Shown here: positions 16,765 through 25,800 of the stretch, piece after piece
How the letters are laid out: each line of letters starts with the position of its first letter
Numbering within the stretch: the first letter of the stretch is position 1
DNA from: Prochlorococcaceae cyanobacterium jk18x22bins.40
GTDB taxonomy: Bacteria; Cyanobacteriota; Cyanobacteriia; PCC-6307; Cyanobiaceae
Direction: 5' to 3'
NCBI GenBank assembly: GCA_022826155.1
Contig: JAJDVL010000035.1
Location: forward strand, 1-49,210
DNA: 49,210 nt
Translations under genes and position numbers: made by a program
Notes under the pieces: generated by a model
The model's input: the letters and a program-made list of their open reading frames with translations, nothing else
Told to the model about the DNA's origin: nothing
Databases searched by the model: none

Positions 16765-17776
16765 AGGTGAACTCATCCTGTACAACACCGAAGACGGCGC
16801 CGCCACCGTCGGCCTGCGGGCTGTGGATGGCACGGTGTGGCTGAGTCAGCGGGAAATCGCAGAGCTGTTTGATAAGGATGTGCGCACCGTCAACGAGCAC
16901 GTCCGCAACATCTTTGCTGAAGGAGAATGCAACCCACAGGCAACCATCCGGAAATTCCGGACAGTTCAAACCGAGGGCACCCGACAGGTGGAACGGGAGC
17001 TGGATACCTACAACCTTGACGTTATCCTGTCAGTCGGTTACCGGGTCCGCTCCCCCAGGGGCGTCCAGTTTCGCCGCTGGGCCACCACGGTGTTGCGGGA
17101 GGTCCTGGTGAAAGGCTTTGTCATGGATGATGCCCGCCTCAAACAAGCCGAGCGGTGGGACTACTTCGATGAGTGGTTGGCCCGCATCCGGGACATTCGC
17201 GCTTCGGAGAAACGCTTCTACCAGAAAGTGCGGGACCTGTACGCCACCGCCATGGACTACGACAAAACATCTCCGCAAGCACAGGACTTTTTCAAGAAAG
17301 TTCAGAACAAAATGCTGTGGGCCGTCACCGGCAAAACGGCGGCGGAGCTGATTGAGGGCCGCAGTGATCCCGCTGCACCCAACATGGGCCTCACCAATTG
17401 GAGAGGCTCTATCGTGCGCAAGGGGGACGTGGGCACGGCCAAGAACTATCTCAACGCCCAGGAAGTGGAGGAACTGAACCGCATTGTGGTGATGTTTCTG
17501 GATTATGCCGAAGACCAGGCCCAACGCCGCCGTCCCATCACCATGGCGGAGTGGGGTGATAAGCTGGATGCCTTCCTCTCCTTCAACGACCGGGACGTGC
17601 TGACCCATGCCGGAACCCTGCAAATGACTGTAGCGAAAAAACTGGCCATCGAGTGCTTCCAAGTGTTTGACGCCAAGCGGCGGGCGGCTGAGGCCCTGGC
17701 CGCTGACGAGGCGGACATTGCTGAGTTGGAGGCTATGGAGAAGGCTGCTAAGGGGCGGAAAGGGGGGCGGGGATGA
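16757..17776 (+). CDS. RhuM family protein in restriction locus
   Basis: The 339-aa protein has the Virulence_RhuM architecture (PF13310). The N-terminal DNA-binding-like segment reads WLSQREIAELFDKDVRTVNEHVRNIF, and it is followed by the hallmark LDTYNLDVILSVGYRVRSPRGVQFRRWAT and a helical C-terminal half (MLWAVTGKTAAELIEGRSD...NMGLTNW; AEDQAQRRRPITMAEWGDKLDAFL). RhuM was first named in Salmonella SPI-3 but is most often seen between hsdM and hsdS of type I systems. Its function is unknown; a regulatory or anti-MGE role is inference. It overlaps hsdM by 8 bp. The C-terminus is Lys/Gly/Arg rich. The gene carries CCATGG at the host rate. Confidence 0.9.
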   Translation: MAEGELILYNTEDGAATVGLRAVDGTVWLSQREIAELFDKDVRTVNEHVRNIFAEGECNPQATIRKFRTVQTEGTRQVERELDTYNLDVILSVGYRVRSPRGVQFRRWATTVLREVLVKGFVMDDARLKQAERWDYFDEWLARIRDIRASEKRFYQKVRDLYATAMDYDKTSPQAQDFFKKVQNKMLWAVTGKTAAELIEGRSDPAAPNMGLTNWRGSIVRKGDVGTAKNYLNAQEVEELNRIVVMFLDYAEDQAQRRRPITMAEWGDKLDAFLSFNDRDVLTHAGTLQMTVAKKLAIECFQVFDAKRRAAEALAADEADIAELEAMEKAAKGRKGGRG

Positions 17777-17877
17777 TGGGGGAGGGGTGGGAAAAGCACA
17801 TCATCCAGGAAGGGTGTGCTGAGAAAGCCGGCATGGTAAAGTCGGTGGCCATGGGAGCTGTCTGCAGGAGCTTGGCT

Positions 17878-19002
17878 ATGGTGCCTGAGGGGTGGGGAAG
17901 GCTATCTCTTGGCGAGTTCACTTGCCCTAAGCAATGGCCGACAATTTCTAAGGCTGAGTTCACCCAAGAGGGCTTCCCAGTCTTTGGTGCGAATGGAATA
18001 ATCGGAAGATATTCTAGATATAATCATGAGAAACCTGCCATCGTGGTTACATGTCGGGGCGCGACATGTGGAGAAGTGAATATGACACCACCAATGTCAT
18101 ACATTACTGGCAATGCGATGGCACTTGACAATATTGATTCAAGCAAAGCTGATCCGTTCTTCCTATTCTATGCACTCAAGCACCGTGGACTATTTGACAT
18201 TGTTTCTGGATCAGCTCAACCTCAGATCATTGGAAAAGACATCAAGGCAGTTCGCGTCAATCTCCCCCCGCTTCCCGAACAGCGCAAGATTGCCCAGGTC
18301 CTCTCAACTTGGGATCGGGCGGTTGAGTTGACCGAAGTACTGCTGGCCGCTGCCCGCACCCGGAAACGTGGTCTTATGCAAATCCTGCTCACTGGGAAAT
18401 GTCGCTTTCCAGAGTTTGAGGGGCAGGAGTGGCGGGAGGTACGGTTGGGGGAGGTGGTCAGTTTGTCAAAGGAAAGGTTGGATCCCAGGAAAGAACACGA
18501 AGCCTGCCGTTGTATCGAGCTAGAACATATCGAATCTAAAACTGGACGCCTTTTAGGTTCTGCTCAAAGTAACCAGCAAGCCAGTATCAAGGCCGTCTTC
18601 AATCCGGGCGATGTGCTCTTTGGAAAGTTGAGGCCATATCTCAGAAAGTTTATTGCCCCAGATTTCAAAGGAGTCTGTTCAACAGAGATTTGGGTGCTTC
18701 AACCAAAGACGCAGGCAATTACGTCGTGTTTCCTTCATTGTTTGATTCAGTCCGATGGATTTATGGCGGAAGCAGAAAAGTCGTCAGGCTCCAGGATGCC
18801 CAGAGCAGACTGGAAGATTGTTTCAGAGTATTGCTGTTTTCTCCCCAAGCTCAATGAGCAGCACCGGATTGCCTCTACAATTGATCTCTGCGCTCAGGAG
18901 GTCAATGCTCTGACCAGCAAAATCGAACGACTGCACACCGAGAAGAAAGCCCTCATGCAAAAGCTGCTGACGGGAAAGTGGCGGGTGAAGGTCGATGCTT
19001 AG
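17878..19002 (+). CDS. hsdS: Type I restriction specificity subunit HsdS, two target-recognition domains
   Basis: The 374-aa protein starts at ATG 17878, preceded by AGGAG at good spacing, and begins MVPEGWGRLSLGEF, the usual HsdS opening. An in-frame ATG at 17773 overlapping the rhuM stop would add 35 atypical residues. TRD1 ends at INLPPLPEQRKIAQVL-like text (VNLPPLPEQRKIAQVLSTWD) and is followed by the first spacer helix (TRKRGLMQILLTGK). TRD2 (WREVRLGEVVSLSKERLD...GDVLFGKLRPYLRKF) ends with LPKLNEQHRIASTI and the second helix (EKKALMQKLLTGKWR). The two KxLxxxLLTGK repeats set the spacing of the bipartite site. The gene is AT-richer than hsdM and lacks CCATGG, so it seems more recently acquired than hsdM/hsdR. 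Its stop lies inside the start of kwaA. Confidence 0.93.
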   Translation: MVPEGWGRLSLGEFTCPKQWPTISKAEFTQEGFPVFGANGIIGRYSRYNHEKPAIVVTCRGATCGEVNMTPPMSYITGNAMALDNIDSSKADPFFLFYALKHRGLFDIVSGSAQPQIIGKDIKAVRVNLPPLPEQRKIAQVLSTWDRAVELTEVLLAAARTRKRGLMQILLTGKCRFPEFEGQEWREVRLGEVVSLSKERLDPRKEHEACRCIELEHIESKTGRLLGSAQSNQQASIKAVFNPGDVLFGKLRPYLRKFIAPDFKGVCSTEIWVLQPKTQAITSCFLHCLIQSDGFMAEAEKSSGSRMPRADWKIVSEYCCFLPKLNEQHRIASTIDLCAQEVNALTSKIERLHTEKKALMQKLLTGKWRVKVDA

Positions 19003-19510
19003 TGGTGCTGCCAAGGTAGTCTTGACGGCAACAGCCATTGCACCGGCCGGGCTTACCTATGCTTATGCTGCTTTCATGGAGTCCAAAACAGGCCTGGCTA
19101 TTGTCCTGCTATGCGGATCGGTCGTTTGTACGGTACTATGCCTCTCCCTCCTGGGCTACGCTCGGAAGCACTTGGAGCGTATGGAATTTACCGCAACTAA
19201 GGTTGAGGCTGCTGACCATGAGAATATGGCAATATTACTGCTGTACTTATCACCTCTATTCACAGCAGATTTCGACGCATTGAAATGGCCTATATTGATG
19301 CTGACTCTGCTGATTTTTGCCCTTGTAATTGGAACGAGATACGGCTATCACTTTAATCCGCTACTGGGCTTGAAAGGGTGGCATTTCTACAAAGTCTTAA
19401 CACTTGAAGGGGTTACCTATGTCCTCATTACCAAAAAGCGTCTCCGCGATGCTCGTGGTAAGCTGGTTGTCGGACAGCTTACGGAGTACATTGTCCTTGA
19501 TTTGAACTAA
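18995..19510 (+). CDS. kwaA: Kiwa-like membrane protein KwaA
   Basis: The 171-aa protein has about four hydrophobic segments (residues ~6-26, 33-55, 77-91 and 98-115). A conserved-looking cytoplasmic block follows, YHFNPLLGLKGWHFYKV (118-134), and a C-terminal soluble tail with GVTYVLITKKRL. Size, topology and position directly before a DUF4868 gene match KwaA of the Kiwa antiphage system, in which a membrane KwaA assembly works with KwaB against phage replication. The ATG overlaps the hsdS stop by 8 bp, so it is translationally coupled to the restriction locus. The gene is AT-rich and free of CCATGG, which suggests transfer. The KwaA call rests on context and pattern; other small defence membrane proteins cannot be excluded without a profile search. 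Confidence 0.65.
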   Translation: MLSGAAKVVLTATAIAPAGLTYAYAAFMESKTGLAIVLLCGSVVCTVLCLSLLGYARKHLERMEFTATKVEAADHENMAILLLYLSPLFTADFDALKWPILMLTLLIFALVIGTRYGYHFNPLLGLKGWHFYKVLTLEGVTYVLITKKRLRDARGKLVVGQLTEYIVLDLN

Positions 19511-19513
19511 CTC

Positions 19514-20407
19514 GTGTCCATGCCAGTGTCCATGCCCAGAAATTTCTTTGCTTTATGCAGGAGCGGCCATCAGGATGGCGTCCAGAGGATTCCCCTTGAT
19601 GCCAGCACCCAAAGGGGACTAGAAGACCTTTTTGACAAACAAGAGCAACAGTTTCTGGATGGTCGCAATGATGAAGTCCTATTTACCGGGGACTGGAAGC
19701 CTGATGCTGATCAGCTACTGACAATCTCTGATGAAGGACTTGCTCAGCCACTGGTGGAAACCCTGAATGAAAATGCGTTGGTATTTCAGGAATTAGATAT
19801 TCAGAACTTGAATAAAGCTGAGATAAAGGCACTCTTTTCTCGTTCATCTACACAGGAAAATCGTATTCTCGTTCAGCAATTCAAGTCATCACAATATCTT
19901 GGAAGAAAAAAGTTTAATCTTATCTTTAATAACAACAAATTTACTCAACTCTCTCACCCTGGATTTACGCTGGCCTCCAATCTGGTTGCAGTTCTAGATG
20001 GGAACATGTTCAAGTTTCAGAGCTTTCAAAATCTCCGAATGATCTTCAAGATACAACATCACTTTCAAGAAGCTACTGAGAGGGAAGTTAAAAAATTCAC
20101 AGACCATCCCTTATTATACATAGACAATCATGGTGAATTTCAAAACTCCATGACTGAGCGTACACGTAAATTGATTAAAAGTATCATAGAATCTCAGATT
20201 CTAGAAAAATATCAATCTGATGAAATCATCCAGAGAGCACAAAGCATTGGTCTTGAGATTGAATCTAAAGAAGGTAGGATTGTTATTCCAAATAATAAGT
20301 CAAAAGTCAAAACTGTACTCAGCTTCCTAGAGGATTCAGTCTTTAAGGGATCGTTCTCGGAGGAAACCTATGAGACAAATTCTAAGCGTGCTCTGAAGCA
20401 AAGTTAA
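19514..20407 (+). CDS. kwaB: Kiwa-like protein KwaB (DUF4868)
   Basis: The 297-aa soluble protein has a first third reading FFALCRSGHQDGVQRIPLDASTQ and EVLFTGDWKPDADQLLTI. The central core (residues ~120-210: RKKFNLIFNNNKFTQLSHPGF, then VAVLDGNMFKFQSFQNLRMIF, then HHFQEATEREVKKF) has the beta strand plus 'V-x-D-G-x-x-F-x-F-x-x-F' pattern of DUF4868. KwaB of Kiwa is a DUF4868 DNA-binding effector that acts with KwaA. It begins 3 bp after the kwaA stop. Starts at GTG 19514, ATG 19520 and ATG 19532 are all possible, and none has a clear Shine-Dalgarno site. It is the most AT-rich stretch of the window and has no CCATGG, strong signs of recent acquisition. Confidence 0.7.
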   Translation: MSMPVSMPRNFFALCRSGHQDGVQRIPLDASTQRGLEDLFDKQEQQFLDGRNDEVLFTGDWKPDADQLLTISDEGLAQPLVETLNENALVFQELDIQNLNKAEIKALFSRSSTQENRILVQQFKSSQYLGRKKFNLIFNNNKFTQLSHPGFTLASNLVAVLDGNMFKFQSFQNLRMIFKIQHHFQEATEREVKKFTDHPLLYIDNHGEFQNSMTERTRKLIKSIIESQILEKYQSDEIIQRAQSIGLEIESKEGRIVIPNNKSKVKTVLSFLEDSVFKGSFSEETYETNSKRALKQS

Positions 20408-21337
20408 TGACGCTCATCTGTGCTCATCAGCACCAAAAAGAAGCTATTGCCAAGTCAATAAAAAACAATCTATTCCCGTCACTAAGTCCCAAAATATAAT
20501 CAAAAATGGGAGTCCTCCAGATTTTACCAAAATCCCTGCAAAACAAAAGGGTCCCGGAAGCTCCAGGACCCCTTTGTCGACCGGGAAATGCCCAATCCTT
20601 GCCCCTAGCCTACCCACAGAATCCCTTGAATGCAGGGATGTCTTGAACAATCTGCAACTTTCTCTGACGAGATGGTCTTTTCCTCCAAAAAGCAAGCTGT
20701 GGCAAGGGGTCTCATGGGCTACAAGGTGACTTCGGAGATGAGAGGCAGTTTTTCGCAGCCCCTGCAGGCTAATCCAGGGCCATGAGCGCGCCCACTACCT
20801 TCATTGCTACTAGAACCACCAAACCCACCAAGCGCCCCCTGCCGCAAAAGCTGGAAGCAGCACATGGAGAGTCCAAGCATCTCGCCGCTGAAACGGGAGC
20901 ACCAACTCAATGGCGTTGGGCTTGGAGGGCCGCTGATTTGCCATGCTGGTTCAGCGGCCGAAACCTCGACAGATTCGCAGCCGATGGGCAGCGAACTCTT
21001 CTCCAGCTTAGGAGATGTCACCGTCGCCACCCTGCAAGTGCCCATGACCAGCGGCTGAAACTCCTGAATCAACAGCTCGGACCCAACCGCCTTTCCCCAA
21101 ACCGGACTTTCCCTTCACCGGAGCCCGTGACGAGGAGTCACCCGAGAGGCTCACGGCCCTCACTGAGGATGGCCAAGTAGGTAGCATAGGCAAACAGCCG
21201 GTTTCTGCGTCCTCCTGGACAGGAAGGTGAGAAACCTGCCAAAATTGGAAATCCATCTTGCGAAGACCTGACGGGCTTGAACGGGCCGGCCTCACTCCCC
21301 TGACACAACCCATAAACTCGGTCAAAGGATCCACCCA
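20408..21337. other. 930-bp spacer inside the defence locus, no confident gene
   Basis: Between kwaB and the P450 gene nothing reads as a known protein or RNA. The left 170 bp is AT-rich and ends in a strong hairpin (20549-20571). From about 20600 the base composition returns to that of the host, but CCATGG is absent. Open frames on both strands (for example 20719-21072 on the minus strand, 117 aa, TTG start) are rich in Ser/Gly/Pro and not family-like. Around 21121-21156 there is an imperfect hairpin with arms CCGTGA/TCACGG. It may be a relic of a mobile element or carry a leftward non-coding transcript ending at the hairpin. Confidence 0.5.
20549..20571 (-). terminator. Strong hairpin, terminator-like on the minus strand
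   Basis: GGGTCCCGGA/TCCAGGACCC form a 10-bp stem with one mismatch and a 3-nt loop. Read leftwards the stem is followed by CTTTTGTTTTG, a good T-rich tail. Read rightwards it is followed only by CCCCTTTG. It lies 142 bp beyond the kwaB stop. It would therefore best end a leftward transcript that starts in the 20.6-21.3 kb spacer, and could act weakly as the terminator of the hsdS-kwaAB transcript. If it does, P450-hsdR need their own promoter. Confidence 0.6.
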
Positions 21338-22801
21338 GTGGCAGAACGACAACCCCTCACCCAGCCCCATGACCTGCCGGGACCCTATGGTCCGCCGTTA
21401 ATCGGGCATCTGCTCCAGATCGGCAGCCAGCAGTCTCACCTGACCTTTGAGCGTTGGGCGGAGCGCTACGGTCCTTTATTCCAGATTCGTCTGGGGCGGT
21501 CCCGGTTGGTGGTGGTGTCGGACCATGGGACAATCCAGCGCATCCTGGAGCAACGACCACAATCTTTCCGACGCAACCGTGTCGTTGAGGACAGGTTTAC
21601 CGAGATCGGGATCAATGGGCTGTTCACTGCGGAGGGGGACGACTGGCGTCAGCAGCGGCGCACTGTGGTGGCTGCACTGAGCCGCACGCGGCTCGCCAGC
21701 TTTTTCCCCAAGCTCAAAGCCACGACAACCCGTTTGCAGCAACGATGGGAGGTGGCGGCGGAGGGGAATCAACCGGTGGATGTCTGCCGTGATCTGACGC
21801 GCTTCACGGTTGATGTCACCATGCAGTTGGCCTTTGGCGTTGACCCCAACACGTTGGAGACGCCGGGTCCCGTAATCCAGCAGCACCTTGAAAAAATCGG
21901 CCCAGGGTTGCAGCGGCGATTTTTCACGCTTTTCCCCTATTGGCGTCTGGTGCGCCTGCCACCAGACCGCGCCCTTGACCGTGCCGTGAAGGTCCTTGAG
22001 CGGGAAGTGGCCGCCATCGTCCGCGCCGCCCGGGAGCACATGGCGGCTCACCCTGACCATGAGCCCACCAACTTCCTGGAGGCCATGCTAAGGATTGCAG
22101 AACATGAAGGCTCCCACCTCACCAGCGCAGACCTGCTGGCACACACAAGTCAATTGCTGCTGGCTGGAGAAGATACAACCGCCTATACCATCAGTTGGAT
22201 CATTCATTATTTCACCAAGTTTCCGGAGGCGTTCGTCCGGGTCCGCCGCGAGGTGGATGATCTCATTGCCCCGGCAGCGGCCCTTGACGCATTGGAACAG
22301 GCCAACCAACTCCCCTTCCTTGACGCCTTCTGCAACGAGGTCATGCGGCTGAAGCCTGTGGCTCCACATATGGCGCTGGAAGCGCTGGAGGATACGGAGA
22401 TGCTGGGCTGCCTGATTCCCCAAGGGACAAAACTGTTTGTCCTGCTACGGTATGCGGCCACCCGGGAAGAACACTTTGCTGGTGGTGACTGCTTTGATCC
22501 CGAACGCTGGCTTCCCCAGCCCGTTGGCCATGGAAAACAACCTCACCACGTCCAGGTGTTTGCCCCCTTTGGCGCTGGGCCGCGGATCTGCCCAGGCCGC
22601 AATCTCGCCATGCTGGAAATCCGGGCGGTTCTCGCCATGCTCTGCCGGAACTTCGACCTGGAGCCCGTCAGTCCTGGCAGGGAGGTGAAGGAAACGATGG
22701 CCGTGGTCATGCGACCAGACCAGCTTCACCTGCGCTTGAAGCGGCGGTCTCCCAACAGTCACGTCCCTGCTGACGCTTGGGCTGCCAGGGTGGCGTCTTA
22801 G
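21338..22801 (+). CDS. Cytochrome P450
   Basis: The 487-aa protein shows all P450 landmarks: LPGPYGPPLIGHLLQIG at the N-terminus, C-helix WRQQRR (heme propionate), I-helix LLLAGEDTTAYT near residue 276 (oxygen activation, acid-Thr pair), the K-helix E-x-x-R as NEVMRLKP, PERW, and the heme loop FGAGPRICPGRNLA with Cys 418. No membrane anchor is visible. It resembles the CYP110-like soluble P450s of cyanobacteria, which oxidise fatty acids, alkanes or terpenes; the substrate here is unknown. GTG 21338 is taken as the start. It ends 13 bp before hsdR and has CCATGG at reduced density (two sites). Its position inside a type I restriction locus is unusual and may be accidental. Confidence 0.93.
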   Translation: MAERQPLTQPHDLPGPYGPPLIGHLLQIGSQQSHLTFERWAERYGPLFQIRLGRSRLVVVSDHGTIQRILEQRPQSFRRNRVVEDRFTEIGINGLFTAEGDDWRQQRRTVVAALSRTRLASFFPKLKATTTRLQQRWEVAAEGNQPVDVCRDLTRFTVDVTMQLAFGVDPNTLETPGPVIQQHLEKIGPGLQRRFFTLFPYWRLVRLPPDRALDRAVKVLEREVAAIVRAAREHMAAHPDHEPTNFLEAMLRIAEHEGSHLTSADLLAHTSQLLLAGEDTTAYTISWIIHYFTKFPEAFVRVRREVDDLIAPAAALDALEQANQLPFLDAFCNEVMRLKPVAPHMALEALEDTEMLGCLIPQGTKLFVLLRYAATREEHFAGGDCFDPERWLPQPVGHGKQPHHVQVFAPFGAGPRICPGRNLAMLEIRAVLAMLCRNFDLEPVSPGREVKETMAVVMRPDQLHLRLKRRSPNSHVPADAWAARVAS

Positions 22802-22814
22802 TTGTGCGCCAACC

Positions 22815-25800
22815 GTGACCTTTAACCCCACCGAGAAGCACCAATCCCAGATCCCCGCCCTTCAGTTGCTCGTGGCCCTGGGCTTCAAGCCACTGTCCCA
22901 GGCTGCGGCCCGGCGGCTGCGGGGTGGGCGGCTGCGGAACGTGGTGCTGGACCATATCCTGGTGGAGCAGCTCATGGGCATCAACCGCTTCACCCACCGC
23001 GGCCAAGTCTATGGCTTTGATCTGGAAGATGCCCACGAGGCCATGGGGCGCCTCCAGCCCACCCCGGACCGGCTGCGGGGGCTGCGGGGGACCAACCAGG
23101 ACATTTATGACACCCTTGTGCTGGGCACAACCATCGCCAAGACCATCGCTGGGGACACCAAGAGCTACTCCTTGCGCTTCATTGACTGGGAAAACCCTGC
23201 CAATAACGTATTCCACGTCACCGCAGAATTTTCAGTGGAGGGGATGGCCTCCGGCCAATTGCGCCGCTGCGATGTGGTGGGATTTGTAAATGGCATTCCG
23301 GTGCTGGTAATGGAAAGCAAGCCACCTTCGGAGGCCCTGGAGAAAGCGGAGAGCCAACTCATTGGTTATCAAAATGCAGACAACATTCCCCAGTTGTTTC
23401 ACTTTGCTCAGCTTCTCGTCACCATGAATCGGAGGGAAGCCCGCTATGCCACGGTGGGAGCATCGCGGAAGTTCTGGCACCCATGGCGGGACAAGGAAGA
23501 TACGGACGCAGCCATTGCGCCACTGATTCACCGTGGCCTGTCGGCAGTAGAAAAGGAGGCCGTCTTTTCCGGTGACCTGGCCTCCGCCCGCCCCGATTTT
23601 GACGCCATGGCTGCGGCGGGGGATCGTGCCGTCACGCCACAGGATCGCACCATCCATGGTCTCTGCCGGCCCGCCCGCCTTCTCGATTTGATTCGGCAGT
23701 TCACGGTGTTCGACAATGGAATACGGAAAGTGGCGCGTCACCAGCAGGTGTTCGCCATTCGCCGGGCCATGGACACCATCAAGCAGGAGGACATGAACGG
23801 TGGTGGGCGGCAGGGTGGCGTCATCTGGCACACCCAGGGCTCCGGCAAGTCTCTAACGATGGTCATGTTGGGACGTTCCCTGGCACTGGAGCCCGGTATC
23901 GAGAACCCACGCATCATCATCGTCACGGATCGGGACGATCTGGACAAGCAAATCAAGGCCACGTTCAAATCTTGCAATCTGGAGCCCAGCCGGGCCATCA
24001 GTGGCGCCCACCTCCTGAAATTGATCCATAACAAAACTCCTCTGATCACCACCATCATCAACAAATTTGACACAGCCTTAAAAAACAGCCAGGTCGTTGA
24101 CCGTGACCGGAATATCTTTGTGTTGGTGGATGAGAGCCACCGGAGCCAGACGGGGCGTTACGGCGGCCACAGCCGGATGGCTGTCAAGATGCGCCGCATG
24201 CTTCCCAATGGCTGCTACCTGGGTTTCACCGGCACCCCACTGCTGAAGAAGGAGAGAAATACCCTCGCCAGCTTTGGCCAGTTGATACACCACTACACCA
24301 TCAATGAAGCTGTTGCCGATCAAGCCGTTGTGCCCCTCTTGTATGAAGGAAGGCTTGTCCAGCAGCAGGTGACCGGCGAAGGAATTGATCGCTGGTTTGA
24401 TAAGATCAGCGTTGGTTTGACCGACAATCAGAAAGTCGACTTGAAGCGCAAGTTCTCCCGTATGGATGCCCTTGCAAAGGCGGATCAAGCGATTGTCGCC
24501 AAAGCCTTCGACATCTCGGAGCATTATCGCCAGCATTGGCAAGACACTGGATTCAAAGCCCAGTTGGTGGCGCCCTCAAAAGCCGCCGCCGTGCGCTTCA
24601 AAGAGGTGCTTGACGACATTGGCCATGTGTCCAGCGCCATCATCATTTCACCGCCCAATGACCGTGAGGGCAACGAGGAAGTGGATCAGGACTCCAAGGA
24701 CCTTGTTCGTCGTTTCTGGTCGAAGACGATGGAGCGATACAACAATAGTGAAGGGGAGTACAACCGCCAGACCATTGAGGCCTTTCAGGGATCCGGCGAC
24801 CCTGAAATCCTTGTTGTTGTTTCCAAGCTGCTGACAGGCTTTGATGCGCCGCGGAATACGGTGCTCTACATCTGCAAATCCCTGAAGGAGCACAATCTTT
24901 TGCAGGCTATCGCCCGTGTGAACCGTCTCTATGAAGACGGCAACGCCAAGCAAGAGAAACAGTTTGGCTTGATCATCGATTATGAAGGCCTTCTGGGTGA
25001 GCTGGATCGCGCCTTGACCACCTACGGCGCTTTTGCAGATTACGACCCCACCGACCTCCAGGGAACCGTCCATGACGTTCGGGAAGAAATCCGTAAGTTG
25101 CCCCAGTTCCATGAACAGCTTTGGGACCTGTTCAAGCCGGTGCGTAACAGGAAAGACATGGAGCAGTTGGAACAGCGCCTGGGCGACGAGGCCATCCGCG
25201 AAGAGTTCTACGAACGGCTGCGGGCCTTCAACCGATGCCTGCATGTCTGCTTGTCTTCAGACAAATTTCTGGATGTCTTCAACGAGAAACAAGCTCGTGC
25301 AATGAAAGAGGATTGGAAGGCTTTCTTGAAGCTGAAGCGCTCGGTGCAACGTCGCTATCAGGACACCGTCAACATGCACCAGTTTGAGCCCAAGATCCGG
25401 AATCTCCTGGACGACCACGTGGTGGCCATGCCCGCCGAGACCATCATCGACGTGGTGAATATCAACAATCCGGCTGCACTGAAGGCAGTGGTGGCGGAAA
25501 CCGGCGCTTCCCGGGCTTCAAAGGCGGACCGCATTGCCAGTGCCACCCGCCGGGCGATCACGGAGATGGACCAGGATCCCGCCCTGTACAGACAGTTCTC
25601 CGAGCTTCTCCAAGAAACCATCCGCGCCTACCGGGACAGACGTCTTTCCGAGCGGGACTACCTGAGCAAGGTTGTGGATCTGGCCGGCAAGGTTGCCCGC
25701 AGGGATCGTGGGCAGGACGTGCCCCAGGTGATTCGGGGCAACGACCATGCACAGGCGGTTTTCGGCATTCTCGAAGAGCGCCTCTGTGGGAACCATGGGA

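Noticed and set aside
20672..20785. 37-codon ORF in the defence spacer
   Set aside because: It has an ATG and stop, but composition and context give no support and there is no recognisable motif.
20580..21337. tmRNA, RNase P RNA or group II intron in the spacer
   Set aside because: I looked for a tag-like reading frame, the GAGGAAAGTCCGGG core and a domain V hairpin. Only partial resemblances (GGGAAAGTCCGG on the minus strand, CCGTGA/TCACGG arms) were seen, too weak to call.
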